A stretch of DNA of 64,000 bases from Metabacillus arenae (GTDB lineage Bacteria > Bacillota > Bacilli > Bacillales > Bacillaceae): assembly GCF_014773385.1 (NCBI RefSeq), contig NZ_JACXAI010000018.1:1-64000 (forward strand), read 5' to 3'. This document shows, one piece after another, positions 1-9,681 of this stretch. Positions within the stretch are counted from its first letter, which is position 1, and every line of letters starts with the position of its first letter. Made by a program: the position numbers and the translations under genes. The notes under the pieces are model-generated. The model saw nothing but the letters and a program-made list of their open reading frames with translations. It did no database searches and was not told the DNA's origin.

Positions 1-30
1 CAGAACGATCAAAAACTTAATGAATAAAAA

Positions 31-68
31 GGGAGCCATTTCCTTTTAGAAACAGCTCCGGTTTTTTT
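31..68 (+). terminator. Rho-independent terminator of an upstream gene
   Basis: GGAGC at 32-36 can pair with GCTCC at 55-59 and is followed by seven T residues. It probably ends a + strand transcript that begins outside the window. Confidence 0.6.
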
Positions 69-150
69 ACATCTCCACTTTTTGGGGTCTTGACCAGATA
101 AGCGGTGGTTGTTCTTTGTTCTATATAATATTTTGATAGAGGAGATTCTT

Positions 151-1110
151 ATGAAGCTAATTACTATATTAGTCCCTGCCTATAATGAGGAAGAAGTATT
201 ACCTCAATTTTATGAAAGAGTTACTTCTGTTATAGATGCTATTGAAGATTATGATTTTGAACTTCTATTTGTTAATGATGGAAGCTCTGATACAACTCTT
301 ATGAAGATAAAAAACCTAAGAGAGATAGATTATAGAGTTAGTTATCTAGATTTATCCCGAAATTTTGGTAAAGAAACGGCTATGTTAGCGGGGATGGACT
401 TTGTAGAGGGCGATGCTTTAATTATTATGGATGCTGATTTGCAGGACCCTCCCGAGTTAATACCTGAAATGATAAAATATTGGGAAGAAGGCTATGACGA
501 CGTATTTGCAAAACGAAAATCCAGGTCCGGTGAGTCCTGGGTAAAAAAGAAAACCTCAAAAATGTTTTATCGTCTCTTAAAACAATTAACAAGGATACCG
601 ATTCAGGAGGATACGGGTGATTTCAGGCTTTTAGACAGAAGATGTATCAATGCCTTAATTTCTATGAGAGAAAGTCAACGTTATACGAAAGGGCTTTTTA
701 GCTGGATTGGTTTTAATAAAAAAGAAATATTATTTGATAGAGATTCAAGGGCAGCAGGTGAAACAAAATGGAATTATTTCAAATTAACAGAATTGGCCAT
801 TGAAGGGATCACCTCATTTACTACAGTTCCTCTTAAATTTGCTTCCTGGCTCGGTATGGCTATTTCGATGTGTGCTTTTATTTATATGTTTTTTATCGTG
901 ATAAAAACGTTGTTATTTGGAGCAAGTGTTAGCGGGTATCCTTCTATTATGAGTGTCCTCTTATTTATTGGAGGAATCCAACTCCTTTGCCTCGGAATTT
1001 TAGGGGAATACTTAGGCAGAATCTTTAATGAGTCTAAAAGGAGACCTCAGTATTTTGTGAATGAATATAATAATAGTAAGATGCAGGTAGAGGTACTGAA
1101 TGAAAAATAA
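151..1110 (+). CDS. Family 2 glycosyltransferase, CsbB/GtrB-like (polyprenyl-phosphate glycosyltransferase)
   Basis: Membrane-anchored GT-A enzyme expected to move a sugar from a nucleotide donor to undecaprenyl phosphate for extracytoplasmic glycosylation. The N-terminal catalytic domain has VPAYNEEEV, FVNDGSSD and the metal-binding MDADLQDPP. GDFRLL and RYTKGLFSWIGF are typical of the CsbB/YkcC/GtrB group. Two C-terminal membrane segments follow (about residues 225-300). An upstream in-frame ATG at 109 exists, but the start at 151 has GAGGAG seven bases upstream and begins just before the domain. The last codons overlap the GtrA-like gene, the usual flippase partner of such enzymes. The sugar is not predictable. 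Confidence 0.85.
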   Translation: MKLITILVPAYNEEEVLPQFYERVTSVIDAIEDYDFELLFVNDGSSDTTLMKIKNLREIDYRVSYLDLSRNFGKETAMLAGMDFVEGDALIIMDADLQDPPELIPEMIKYWEEGYDDVFAKRKSRSGESWVKKKTSKMFYRLLKQLTRIPIQEDTGDFRLLDRRCINALISMRESQRYTKGLFSWIGFNKKEILFDRDSRAAGETKWNYFKLTELAIEGITSFTTVPLKFASWLGMAISMCAFIYMFFIVIKTLLFGASVSGYPSIMSVLLFIGGIQLLCLGILGEYLGRIFNESKRRPQYFVNEYNNSKMQVEVLNEK

Positions 1111-1516
1111 TAAAGAAAAAGTGTCCTATCTTGTATTTGGAGTGTTAACGACAATTGTAAATATCGTTTGCTATTTCTTATTAGCAGACATTTTACATGT
1201 ATCTTATACACTGTCAACCTTCTATGCCTGGACGATTTCTGTCATTTTTGCGTTTATTACAAACAAAATATACGTATTTAATTCTAGGAAAGCTGGGATG
1301 AAAGAGGTTTTTTTAGAATTATTCTGGTTTATTTTTTATCGGATCGTATCCTTAATTATTGATTTGCTCTTGATGATTTTCTTAGTTGAATTGCTTTCGA
1401 CAAACGACCTATTTGCAAAAGCGGTTAGTAATATTGTGGTAATAGTGTTTAACTATTTAGTAAGCAAAATGATCATTTTCAAAAGCAAAGAGCATATAAA
1501 ACATACTCAAGAATAA
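1100..1516 (+). CDS. GtrA-family membrane protein (putative polyprenyl-phosphate-sugar flippase)
   Basis: A 138-residue, four-helix membrane protein of the GtrA family. These proteins accompany GtrB/CsbB-like transferases and are thought to flip the lipid-linked sugar across the membrane. The start includes FGVLTTIVNIVCYFLLAD; a later segment reads FAFITNKIYVF, and the end is VFNYLVSKMIIFK, a common GtrA C-terminal pattern. The ATG lies inside the end of the preceding gene (11-base overlap), which implies translational coupling. A strong terminator follows. Length is normal for the family. Confidence 0.85.
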   Translation: MKNNKEKVSYLVFGVLTTIVNIVCYFLLADILHVSYTLSTFYAWTISVIFAFITNKIYVFNSRKAGMKEVFLELFWFIFYRIVSLIIDLLLMIFLVELLSTNDLFAKAVSNIVVIVFNYLVSKMIIFKSKEHIKHTQE

Positions 1517-1531
1517 TAAAAGGACAAAAAA

Positions 1532-1558
1532 AGAGGGTTATTTTAACCCTCTTTTTTT
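1532..1558. terminator. Bidirectional terminator between convergent genes
   Basis: A perfect 9-bp stem (AGAGGGTTA at 1532-1540, TAACCCTCT at 1544-1552) has a 3-base loop, with A and T runs on the two sides. It can end both the gtrA-like transcript and the minus-strand gene ending at 1564. Confidence 0.85.
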
Positions 1559-1563
1559 GTATA

Positions 1564-2772
1564 TTAGCTTAATCGCCGTTTAACTTTTCTTATAAACTTA
1601 ACCATATTTTTTAAAGTGCCTGGTGTCTGTTGGAGCTGTTGTTTATCTTGTACATGCAGCTCTATATTATTTTTCTTATTTGAAAAAATACTTACATATA
1701 AACCTGTTTCATCACATTTTAATTTATCAAGGACGGCATGTTGATCTTTCGTATATTTTATATCTTGCCTCTTGTTATTATAGGTGAATACGATATAACT
1801 TTTACCTTGATTAGTTAATAATGATGGATTTATTTCAAATCTTAAAAGCGGTTGGTTTAAATATGTGATGTTGTTGATTACTACGTTTTTTTCAATAATA
1901 TCCTTGTAGTTTAGAACTGAATCACCAAACTGTATGCTTGGAATATTATTAGAAGAATGTAATAAGCTGTTTATGAGATTGTCATCTATTTTTAAAGATA
2001 TATTTATATTTTGCTCATCTTCAACAAACAACAATTCTGGCTCTGTCACTTCTCTAATAATAGGGTTTAATTCGCTTCTTCGTTTTTGCGTATCGATTTG
2101 GATTTGTTGATTAACAATATCAAAGCAATACTTTTCATATTTGACCCCATTTTTTTTGGTCAATTCTAAGAAGCAAGTTAAGCTGGATTCTGTTTCATTA
2201 AGAGATATACTTTTTTCAAAACCTGCATACTGATAATAATAAATCCCGTTTCCTTGATCTAATGTTTCTTCCGTTTCAATATTTTCAAGTTCATACTCTC
2301 TTTTTTTGCCTTCACTAACTAATATAAGCTTTTTTTTAATATCCTCCTTTTTTTCCATGTTAATGAAGGGGATAAAAGCAAAGCCTTTCATCATTAAGCT
2401 GTTTTCTTTTATTTCTAATTGTTGAAAGTCAAATTCAATATTTAGTTCTTCTGATACATCAAGTAATTCTAAGGGTACATCATCAGAGATATAATGATAA
2501 TCAGATATAATTTTATCATCTCGTTCTTCAGCAGTGAAAATAGGAAATTCAAGATAATATCTTAAATAATTATAGAGACTATTTACATCGCCTTTTTTTG
2601 AAAAATATTTGATGACTTTATTAAAATGATTGTTTTCAACAAGATTTGATGTAAGTGTGATCAATCTTTGAAAAACATATTCTCGCTTATTTTGATCAGC
2701 TTTGTATATTAATTCATTTAAGCTCATTTCAAATTCTGATTTTAAAAGGCCCTCAAACTCTAGAAAAATCAA
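1564..2772 (-). CDS. Unrecognised 402-aa protein downstream of a bimodular glycosyltransferase
   Basis: I do not recognise a family. The protein has no signal peptide or membrane segment. The first 100 residues look helical and acidic. The rest alternates short hydrophobic strands with charged loops, suggesting a beta-rich fold. The C-terminus is strongly basic (VKFIRKVKRRLS), which could contact the membrane surface. The TTG start at 2772 is preceded by GGAGG with about nine bases of spacing, and no other start in this frame has a good RBS. It lies 43 bases after the glycosyltransferase gene in the same direction and is probably cotranscribed. A role in surface glycan or teichoic acid synthesis is inference from context only. 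Confidence 0.6.
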   Translation of the reverse strand: MIFLEFEGLLKSEFEMSLNELIYKADQNKREYVFQRLITLTSNLVENNHFNKVIKYFSKKGDVNSLYNYLRYYLEFPIFTAEERDDKIISDYHYISDDVPLELLDVSEELNIEFDFQQLEIKENSLMMKGFAFIPFINMEKKEDIKKKLILVSEGKKREYELENIETEETLDQGNGIYYYQYAGFEKSISLNETESSLTCFLELTKKNGVKYEKYCFDIVNQQIQIDTQKRRSELNPIIREVTEPELLFVEDEQNINISLKIDDNLINSLLHSSNNIPSIQFGDSVLNYKDIIEKNVVINNITYLNQPLLRFEINPSLLTNQGKSYIVFTYNNKRQDIKYTKDQHAVLDKLKCDETGLYVSIFSNKKNNIELHVQDKQQLQQTPGTLKNMVKFIRKVKRRLS

Positions 2773-2815
2773 TTTTCATTTCCTCCATTAACTATTTAGC
2801 AGCGCAGTTTGCCAA

Positions 2816-5272
2816 CTAAAAATTTTTGATACCTATTTCTGTACTGAAAAACATATCGGTATTTAAAGACTTGGTTGAGTTGTTTTCATTGCAAACAATA
2901 TCGACAATTTCTCTTTCATCATTCACTAAATAAAAATTTTCACTTTCTACTAAATCGATAAAATGTTCTACTCCCAATAAGTTTAATAAAATAACTTTAT
3001 TATGAAAAGCAGCCGCTTCAAATATTGCGGTAGAAAACACACCAATTGTATATGTTGATTCTGCAAAGTAATGAAATAAATCTATAGAATTATCAGCATA
3101 TTTGAAATTAGGGAGGCCGTTATATTTATCCTTGTAACGTTCCTCATTTTCTTTTGGATGTAACTTTACAACAATTTCGTAATTCGGTAATTTCTCTGCA
3201 AGTTTATATGCCGTATGGTTAATATCATCACCATGTACACCCTGAGAAATCACTAAAATTTGCTGTTTCTTTTTTACATCTTTATATTCTTCTATTTTTT
3301 CTTGCATAAATTTGTTTCCAAATATCAGCTTGTTCTCTTCTTTAATTGGTAAATAGCCATTATTTTTCCAATATTCTCCCCACACATAGATCTTGTCAGG
3401 GTAATAAGGGATCTTGCTGTTTACATTGTCATAACAAAATCCTAGATGGTATTTAGAATAGGCTGCATATTGCACATCTATTACCTCAATGTTCAATTTG
3501 TGAGCGGCAGCAATTATGGCTGTATGCCACCATCCACCAACCAAATATACCTTTTTAACCCCTCGCTTTTTAAATAGCTTTACAAAATATAAATACCTCA
3601 ACTTGAAATCATTAATTACCTTTTTAATAAGGTCTCTTATCTCAAGAATGACTCCCGTTTGTTCATAAAAGGCTTCTTCTATCTGAAGGAGTAATTGGCT
3701 TTCGTCTTGATTAAAAGAAAAATTAGATTTGGTCTTCTTTTCTAAAAACAAGAACAGCGATTCTAGATATTTTCTGTTTTCGGATGAATCAATATAATGT
3801 TCTCCGTTATGAGGAAGTTCTAATACTTGATAATCGATGTTCTTATCATCTAATTGCTCCAAAAGATGATAAGATTTATAATCAATGTATTTTCCTTTAT
3901 ACTTTTGTCTTCTTGAATGATCAAGAATGATGCTATTTAAAGAGTATTCCCCATAAAAAGGTGAATTTTCCGTTGTATGGTACCTTTCGATTTGTTCAAG
4001 AATGGATGATTTTCCAAACGTATTTTCACTGCCCATCAGCTTTTGCATTTTAAGTTGAACAAGTATATTTTCAAAAACAGTAAATCTTACTAATCTCCAG
4101 AAGTAAACATTTGAGATTTTGTGCTCAAAGAGATGAAGGTTATTTTCAATCGTATTGAAAATAGTTAATAGCTCAGCAAATGAAAAAGTTCTTTCATTTT
4201 CATTAAATACGCTTCTTGATATATATTTTGGATTGGCCTTTTTTAGCCTTTTAAAGTAATAAATCAAATCAATTAAGTTTTCTTCTTTTGAGGTAGAAAT
4301 TTTCTTTAAGATTGTTTGCCAAAATAAAGGGAGTCTGCCAACAAAGCTTGACGATAATTCTTTCGATAATAGCAGCCACCTCTTAATGTCTTCTTCGTAA
4401 TCAGGAAGTTCGTCATTGGAAATTAATTCCACGCAGTTTACAAAAATGACATTTCTCCACATGTTAAAAAGCCTGAGCTCTGAATACATTTTGTATTTAT
4501 CAAAGTCTCCAATAAGAAGTTGAGTTCTAACATCCATTATACTTTTTAGATAGTCATCATTTTTTTGTTTAGAAAAAGTTCTTGTAATGGAAGAAAAATT
4601 ATCCCTTCTATAAAGATAGACAACATCCTTAATGAATTTGATTTTCTTTGCATTAAAAAAAGTAGTCATGGTAAAGAAGGCATCTTCATAGTAATGCCCC
4701 TCAACAGCTTTATATTGATTCTTTTTTATCCATTCAGTTTTATAAAGCTTTGCCCATGCAGGAGTTAAGTCAAAAATTAGTAATAATTCTTTCAGTTGCA
4801 ATTCTGTAATATTAATGATTGATTGATTGGCAAATAACTTCAATTGCTTATATATAGGTGAACTTGTCAATTTTTCTCCAAACCAATTTCGATGGGTTCC
4901 AATTAATAATTCAAGGTCAGGATCCTCTTTTAAAGGGTTGGTGAATTTTTCAATGGCATCTAAAGGGAATTTATCATCACTATCAATAAAGAGTACATAA
5001 TCTCCTGTTGAATGTTCTACACCAATATTCCGGTTTTTCCCTAAACCCATATTTTCCTCATTTTTTATAAGAGTAACATGTTCGGGAAACATTTTTTGGT
5101 AGTTTGCCGCTATTTCATATGAATTGTCAGTAGATTGATCCTCTATTAAGATGACTTCAAGATTTTCAATACCATAAGTTTGGTTTATTACAGAGTCTAA
5201 ACACTCTTCAAGATAAAGTTCAACATTATATATTGGGATAACAACACTTATTTTAAGCTTGTTTGACTGCAT
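2816..5272 (-). CDS. Bimodular glycosyltransferase: GT2 domain plus C-terminal GT-B-like surface-carbohydrate domain
   Basis: An 818-residue protein. Residues about 6-230 are a GT2 domain with VVIPIYNVELYLEECLDSV, a nucleotide-binding IEDQSTD, and FIDSDD as the DxD motif. A helical middle region follows. The last 250 residues resemble the nucleotide-sugar half of capsule or teichoic acid transferases: VYLVGGWWHTAIIAAA, DKIYVWGEYW, VISQG, VVKLHPKE and GVFSTAIFEAAA. The ATG at 5272 has AAGGAG eight bases upstream; an ATG at 5305 has no good RBS. It lies between gtaB and an unknown protein on the minus strand, consistent with synthesis of a wall glycan. Donor and acceptor cannot be told from sequence. 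Confidence 0.75.
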   Translation of the reverse strand: MQSNKLKISVVIPIYNVELYLEECLDSVINQTYGIENLEVILIEDQSTDNSYEIAANYQKMFPEHVTLIKNEENMGLGKNRNIGVEHSTGDYVLFIDSDDKFPLDAIEKFTNPLKEDPDLELLIGTHRNWFGEKLTSSPIYKQLKLFANQSIINITELQLKELLLIFDLTPAWAKLYKTEWIKKNQYKAVEGHYYEDAFFTMTTFFNAKKIKFIKDVVYLYRRDNFSSITRTFSKQKNDDYLKSIMDVRTQLLIGDFDKYKMYSELRLFNMWRNVIFVNCVELISNDELPDYEEDIKRWLLLSKELSSSFVGRLPLFWQTILKKISTSKEENLIDLIYYFKRLKKANPKYISRSVFNENERTFSFAELLTIFNTIENNLHLFEHKISNVYFWRLVRFTVFENILVQLKMQKLMGSENTFGKSSILEQIERYHTTENSPFYGEYSLNSIILDHSRRQKYKGKYIDYKSYHLLEQLDDKNIDYQVLELPHNGEHYIDSSENRKYLESLFLFLEKKTKSNFSFNQDESQLLLQIEEAFYEQTGVILEIRDLIKKVINDFKLRYLYFVKLFKKRGVKKVYLVGGWWHTAIIAAAHKLNIEVIDVQYAAYSKYHLGFCYDNVNSKIPYYPDKIYVWGEYWKNNGYLPIKEENKLIFGNKFMQEKIEEYKDVKKKQQILVISQGVHGDDINHTAYKLAEKLPNYEIVVKLHPKENEERYKDKYNGLPNFKYADNSIDLFHYFAESTYTIGVFSTAIFEAAAFHNKVILLNLLGVEHFIDLVESENFYLVNDEREIVDIVCNENNSTKSLNTDMFFSTEIGIKNF

Positions 5273-5346
5273 ATTACAAACTCCTTCTTTTGTTAGCATG
5301 ATCATGCATGTAAAGGACTTATTATTTCTTTATTCGATCATTTGTA

Positions 5347-6240
5347 TCAATTATAAATATTTTCTTTTTTGAGCATTTCTTGTAAAAATAATACTAGCTC
5401 TTGTTTTAATTCTCCTCTTTCAAGTCCCATTTCTATAGTAGTTTTAATAAATCCTAACTTTTCACCTACATCAAACCGTTTTCCTTCGAAGTTAAAGGCA
5501 ATAACCTCTTGCAGGCTGTTAAGTTTTTGCAGGGCATCTGTCAGCTGAATTTCATCGCCCGTCCCTTTTTCTTGCTCACCAAGTAAAGTGAATATTTCGG
5601 GAGTTAGAACATATCGACCCATAATAGCTAAGTTTGAAGGAGACGTTCCGGTTTTTGGTTTTTCTACTAGATAATCTACGTAATATCGATTTCCTTCATT
5701 ACTTCTAGGAGCAACAATACCATAGCGGTGTGTCTCGTCCTCCGGTACAGTTTGTACACCAATGATGGATTTCCCGGTACTTTCAAATTGTTCGATTAAT
5801 TGTTGTAAACAAGGCTTTTCCGCTTGTACAATATCATCACCTAGTAAAACGGCAAAAGGATCATTACCAATAAATTTGCGTGCACACCATACAGCGTGTC
5901 CAAGGCCGAGAGGTTCCTTTTGACGAATATAATGGATATCTACCTTTGCAGGTTGGTTTATTTTTTCAAGAAGTTCAAATTTTTCTTTCTTTAAAAGATT
6001 GTCCTCGAGCTCGAAATTATTATCGAAATGGTCCTCAATAGCCCTTTTTCCCTTTCCAGTAACGATAATAATATCCTCAATCCCTGATTCAATTGCTTCT
6101 TCGACAATATATTGAATAGTAGGCTTGTCCACTATAGGAAGCATTTCCTTTGGCATTGCTTTTGTTGCTGGCAAAAATCTAGTTCCTAATCCAGCGGCAG
6201 GAATAATGGCTTTTTTTACGGACTTTTTTATGTTTGTCAT
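5347..6240 (-). CDS. gtaB: UTP-glucose-1-phosphate uridylyltransferase GtaB
   Basis: Makes UDP-glucose from UTP and glucose-1-phosphate for teichoic acid glucosylation and glucolipid anchors. The N-terminus carries the nucleotide-binding signature [15 protein letters not shown] followed by [29 protein letters not shown] and [11 protein letters not shown] are further family motifs. Length (297 aa) is normal. The second ATG (6240) is preferred because AAGGAGG lies nine bases before it; the ATG at 6246 is only about three bases from the RBS. It is the first gene of a minus-strand set with the bimodular glycosyltransferase, so UDP-glucose may feed that pathway (inference). Confidence 0.95.
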   Translation of the reverse strand: MTNIKKSVKKAIIPAAGLGTRFLPATKAMPKEMLPIVDKPTIQYIVEEAIESGIEDIIIVTGKGKRAIEDHFDNNFELEDNLLKKEKFELLEKINQPAKVDIHYIRQKEPLGLGHAVWCARKFIGNDPFAVLLGDDIVQAEKPCLQQLIEQFESTGKSIIGVQTVPEDETHRYGIVAPRSNEGNRYYVDYLVEKPKTGTSPSNLAIMGRYVLTPEIFTLLGEQEKGTGDEIQLTDALQKLNSLQEVIAFNFEGKRFDVGEKLGFIKTTIEMGLERGELKQELVLFLQEMLKKENIYN

Positions 6241-6605
6241 TATCATTTTCCTCCTTAACTTTCTATTAATAAATATCGAAAAACGAAAGATTTTTTTAAA
6301 TGTTGAAATAACTATTAATTTTCAAATGGATAACCAAATAAGCTTTTACACAGGCTTTCATTATTTTATCATTTTATCTAATTAATTATAAAGAGGAAAG
6401 TTATTCATCAAAAATTGTAAGTTTATTAGCGATGGAAAAGAATTAAAATCCTATTTTAAATTTGATGGAAATTTGGGGGTAAAAGTAAAAGGGTGAAAAA
6501 AATGTTATTTTATAATATTATTTCCATTTAAAAAAAGGTTGGCTTGCTACCTTTTTAATGGTAGTATGACCATGAGTGTGAGGTGCAAATGAGAGGTGCA
6601 AATAG
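6241..6605. promoter_or_regulatory. Divergent intergenic region between gtaB and the acyltransferase gene
   Basis: An AT-rich 365-base gap that must hold promoters for both divergent genes. Near the acyltransferase start there is a direct repeat of GAGGTGCAAAT, and its second copy supplies the likely RBS. I see no confident -35/-10 pair and no small gene here. Confidence 0.4.
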
Positions 6606-7718
6606 ATGAAGAAAAAGAATGTTGTAAATGAGATTTTTTTTATAAGAGCGTTTGCATGTCTTGCTGTTGTGCTTTTACATGCAATTGGAGCTTCAATGAA
6701 CGTTTTTGGCATTCCGCAAAACGAACATTCAGTTATCAATAATTCAAGACTGCTGTTATTGTTTGCTACACCCTTATTTATCATTATATCGGAATTTTTA
6801 TTATCCTATTCTTATTCGGAAAAATTGCCTAAGACCTTTTTTCCTAAAAGGATTAAGTATATTTTAGTACCATTTATTTTTATGGCATTATTATATTCTA
6901 TTGTAACGAACTACCCTAATCTAAATTTTGAATCTGTTCTGGACATTTTTCTTCACAATTTGCAAGGGAATTATCATGGTTATTTTATATTAATTATATT
7001 TCAATTCTACATTTTACACGCACTATTTATAAAGGTAGAGAACAAAGTCTCGCCAATAGTAATTCTGATTGTTACCTTTATCATTAATGTTGGTTATTTA
7101 TCCTACTTTAATCTTACTTCACCGCCAAATACGTTAACGAATGGAGATGTTATTTGGAAGAGATGGTATTGGTATCCATTTTTAGCTTGGATCTTTTATT
7201 TTGCGATCGCTTATTATTGCGGCAAACACTTTGAGAGGTTTAAGGAACTAGTAAATAAACATATCGGTAAAATTGTTGTTTTGAGTCTTTTTTCATGTGC
7301 AGCAATATTATATCTTTATTATGTAGAGATTATTCCTGTGATGTCTTCTAAAAGGGTAGATGTATTTCTTTTTACCATCATGATTTGGTTCATTTTATTT
7401 TATATCGCTTCAAAGATGAACAGGCTGCCAACTATTGTAAATTGGATAAGCAGGTTAAGCTTCGGAATCTATTTATTACATCCATTTTTCCAAATCGTGT
7501 TGATTGAGAATGTAAGTAAAACAGCATTTCCTAATTTTTATGTTTACTTGGTTTTTCTGTTTACCGGATCAATGATTTTATCAGGGGTCACAACTTACTT
7601 ACTTTCTTTGACACATATAGGTAAGTATTTAATAGGATCAGTTGGTAATATCTATAAAAAAAGACAAAAAAGGAAGTATTCTAACCAAGATAATAAAGAA
7701 CAAGTACTTTCCCGATAA
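6606..7718 (+). CDS. Acyltransferase 3 family membrane protein (OafA/YrhL-like)
   Basis: A 370-residue polytopic membrane protein of the acyltransferase 3 family, which O-acetylates or O-acylates surface polysaccharides and lipids. The family signature is near the N-terminus: FIRAFACLAVVLLHAIGAS, with the catalytic-type His in LLH. About ten hydrophobic segments follow, including WYWYPFLAWIFYFAIAYY and LSFGIYLLHPFFQ; the latter (LLHP) is another conserved family feature. The C-terminal tail is basic and hydrophilic. It stands alone between a divergent promoter region and a strong terminator. The target polymer is unknown; neighbouring wall-glycan genes make an envelope role likely. Confidence 0.85.
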   Translation: MKKKNVVNEIFFIRAFACLAVVLLHAIGASMNVFGIPQNEHSVINNSRLLLLFATPLFIIISEFLLSYSYSEKLPKTFFPKRIKYILVPFIFMALLYSIVTNYPNLNFESVLDIFLHNLQGNYHGYFILIIFQFYILHALFIKVENKVSPIVILIVTFIINVGYLSYFNLTSPPNTLTNGDVIWKRWYWYPFLAWIFYFAIAYYCGKHFERFKELVNKHIGKIVVLSLFSCAAILYLYYVEIIPVMSSKRVDVFLFTIMIWFILFYIASKMNRLPTIVNWISRLSFGIYLLHPFFQIVLIENVSKTAFPNFYVYLVFLFTGSMILSGVTTYLLSLTHIGKYLIGSVGNIYKKRQKRKYSNQDNKEQVLSR

Positions 7719-7723
7719 AAAAA

Positions 7724-7772
7724 GCCTGGAATTTAAAGTGAAAGCTAACTTTGAATTCCAGGCCTTTCTTTA
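7724..7772 (+). terminator. Strong terminator after the acyltransferase gene
   Basis: A 16-bp stem with one mismatch (7724-7739 with 7748-7763, beginning GCCTGGAATT) and an 8-base loop, followed by a T-rich tract. The A run on its left side would also allow termination on the minus strand. Confidence 0.85.
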
Positions 7773-7883
7773 TTTTTAAAATAAACTTTCAATAAGATTT
7801 CTATAAAACAGCAACACAGGCAAGAGAAAGTCCCCTTGCCTTGTGCTTGTCTTAAATTTAAAGCCGAATCACCTTCATCTTTT

Positions 7884-8909
7884 TTACTCTGTATCGTAAT
7901 CTTCAGTTTGATTTGAATCTGCTAATGAAGATGTATGTTCAAGGTGATTGTTGAGCTCTGTCTTTAATTCCTTCAGTTTTTCTTCATCCGGAGAGAAGTA
8001 ATATACGCCTCCAACATACTCATCTTGACCTTCAATCGTCAATTGATCAATTGACGATGAATTAAAGCCGCCATAACGTTGTTGAATGGCAAGAGCTTCA
8101 GATATTCGTAAATTTGTTTCTACATTTTTTCCAACATGCTCTGCGACTTCATCTAGCTTTAGCAAGTTGTTGGGAGACATTATTTTATCAATAGAGGCTT
8201 CTATAATTTGTTTTTGTCTATCATTCCGGCCAAAATCACCTCTAGGGTCGCGCTTTCTCATACGGGCATAAGCCAGTGCTTCCTCCCCATTCAGTTTCAT
8301 TTTGCCTTCTTCGAAATATATTCTTTGATTATTCTCATCACTTTTTTCCCAAAAATTAAAAGGAACATCAACTGTGACTCCGCCAATTTCATCTACAACT
8401 TCTTTAAAACCATTAAAGTTAACAGTTGCATAATAATCAATAGGTATTTCCAGCAGGTTTTCTACAGCATTAATAGTTGCCTCTTTTTTACCATAAACAT
8501 AAGCATGATTTATCTTGTCTTCTTTATCAGCTTCCTCAATATAAACCCTTGTATCACGAGGAATACTAATTAATTTCATATCTTTTGTATCTGGATTTAC
8601 TGTAGCAACGATTAATGAGTCAGTTCTTCCATTCTCTCCGCCGCTGGAATAATCTTCAACTCCCATAAGAAGAATAGATATTGGGTCTTTTCCAGCAGTA
8701 ACGGCGGCTTCTCTAAGCTTAGACTTTTCACCGCGTTCTAATTCGGTATACGATTCATTTGCTGCTTGAATCGTTTTGTATACTAAATAGCTTGCATATC
8801 CTCCTACAATAAAGAAAAGGATAACAGTGATAAGTAAAAGTCTTCTTAAAACAGGTCTTTTCTTTTTTCTTCTTCTCTTTTTTTCAACTTTGAGTTCTTG
8901 TCTATTCAT
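7884..8909 (-). CDS. tagV: LytR-CpsA-Psr (LCP) family ligase, TagV/TagU-like
   Basis: LCP proteins transfer wall teichoic acid or other glycopolymers from undecaprenyl carriers to peptidoglycan outside the cell. A basic N-terminus (KKRRRKKKRP) precedes one membrane helix (residues about 25-45). The LCP domain shows ISILLMGVEDY, GRTDSLIVATVNP, ISIPRDTRVYI, KINHAYVYG and RMRKRDPRGDFGRNDRQKQII, including the arginines that bind the lipid pyrophosphate. The ATG at 8909 has AGAGGAG eight bases upstream; an ATG at 8948 would overlap yvyE and lacks a good RBS. Position next to yvyE and degS matches yvhJ/tagV in B. subtilis, which decides the name over other LCP paralogues. Confidence 0.85.
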   Translation of the reverse strand: MNRQELKVEKKRRRKKKRPVLRRLLLITVILFFIVGGYASYLVYKTIQAANESYTELERGEKSKLREAAVTAGKDPISILLMGVEDYSSGGENGRTDSLIVATVNPDTKDMKLISIPRDTRVYIEEADKEDKINHAYVYGKKEATINAVENLLEIPIDYYATVNFNGFKEVVDEIGGVTVDVPFNFWEKSDENNQRIYFEEGKMKLNGEEALAYARMRKRDPRGDFGRNDRQKQIIEASIDKIMSPNNLLKLDEVAEHVGKNVETNLRISEALAIQQRYGGFNSSSIDQLTIEGQDEYVGGVYYFSPDEEKLKELKTELNNHLEHTSSLADSNQTEDYDTE

Positions 8910-8934
8910 AAAAGCTTCTCCTCTTAAACATAAA

Positions 8935-9573
8935 TTAAAAAACAGCATCTTCTTCTAAATATCTCACATTACCCTCAAAAATTTCACCTTTCCCATTGGT
9001 TAATTCTGTCATCCATTCGATGAAGTGTTCTTTCTGGCCTTCTTCCACATATGTCTCTATCTCTACATCGTCTATATAGTGTATTTCTTTTAATCGATAA
9101 GAAGACAATCTTAGCTCATTTTCTACTTTTCCCAGCCAGGTATAATCGATTTTTGTGTGCATGATTCGGGAAAGCTTTCGCTGGACAATACCAATTTCAT
9201 TTAAACCCTCTGATACAGATTTTCCATATGCCCGGATAAGACCGCCGGCACCTAGCTTTACTCCGCCGAAGTAGCGTGTAACGACAGCGACAGTGTCTTT
9301 AAGCTGACGTTTTTTTAATACCTCAAGCATTGGCACTCCGGCTGTACCGCTTGGTTCGCCGTCGTCATTGGCTTTTTGGATTTGGTCTTGTTCACCGATG
9401 AGATAAGCTGAGCAATTATGATTGGCGTTCCAGTGTTTCTTTTTTATTTTATTAATAAAGTCTTGCGCTTCTTCTTCAGTTTTGGCACGATTTAAGTAAC
9501 AGATAAACCGCGATTTTTGTATGACTATTTCATGCTCTCCGTATTCTTTTACGGTATAATAATAAGGTAGCAT
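8935..9573 (-). CDS. yvyE: YvyE, IMPACT/YigZ family protein
   Basis: A 212-residue protein of the UPF0029/YigZ family, related to the N-terminal domain of eukaryotic IMPACT. A direct biochemical role is not settled; a ribosome-associated or translation-related role has been suggested for relatives. It shows the family core KSRFICYLNRA, GEPSGTAGVPMLEVL and TRYFGGVKLGAGGLIRAYG, then a C-terminal ferredoxin-like domain. Length is normal. It is transcribed away from degS and sits 25 bases upstream of the LCP gene in the same direction, so the two probably form one unit. The RBS on the minus strand is AGGAGGTG. Confidence 0.9.
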   Translation of the reverse strand: MLPYYYTVKEYGEHEIVIQKSRFICYLNRAKTEEEAQDFINKIKKKHWNANHNCSAYLIGEQDQIQKANDDGEPSGTAGVPMLEVLKKRQLKDTVAVVTRYFGGVKLGAGGLIRAYGKSVSEGLNEIGIVQRKLSRIMHTKIDYTWLGKVENELRLSSYRLKEIHYIDDVEIETYVEEGQKEHFIEWMTELTNGKGEIFEGNVRYLEEDAVF

Positions 9574-9681
9574 GTTTGTACACCTCCTGCTATGTGTTTT
9601 GGAGTGTGTTCTTGTATATGAGAATATTGTTTCGCAAACCTTTTACTATTAAAACAAAATGATTACTTCCAGAATAAAGCT

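Noticed and set aside
6518-6784. 88-codon minus-strand frame over the acyltransferase start
   Set aside because: Overlaps the well-supported acyltransferase N-terminus and the promoter gap; no RBS or homology.
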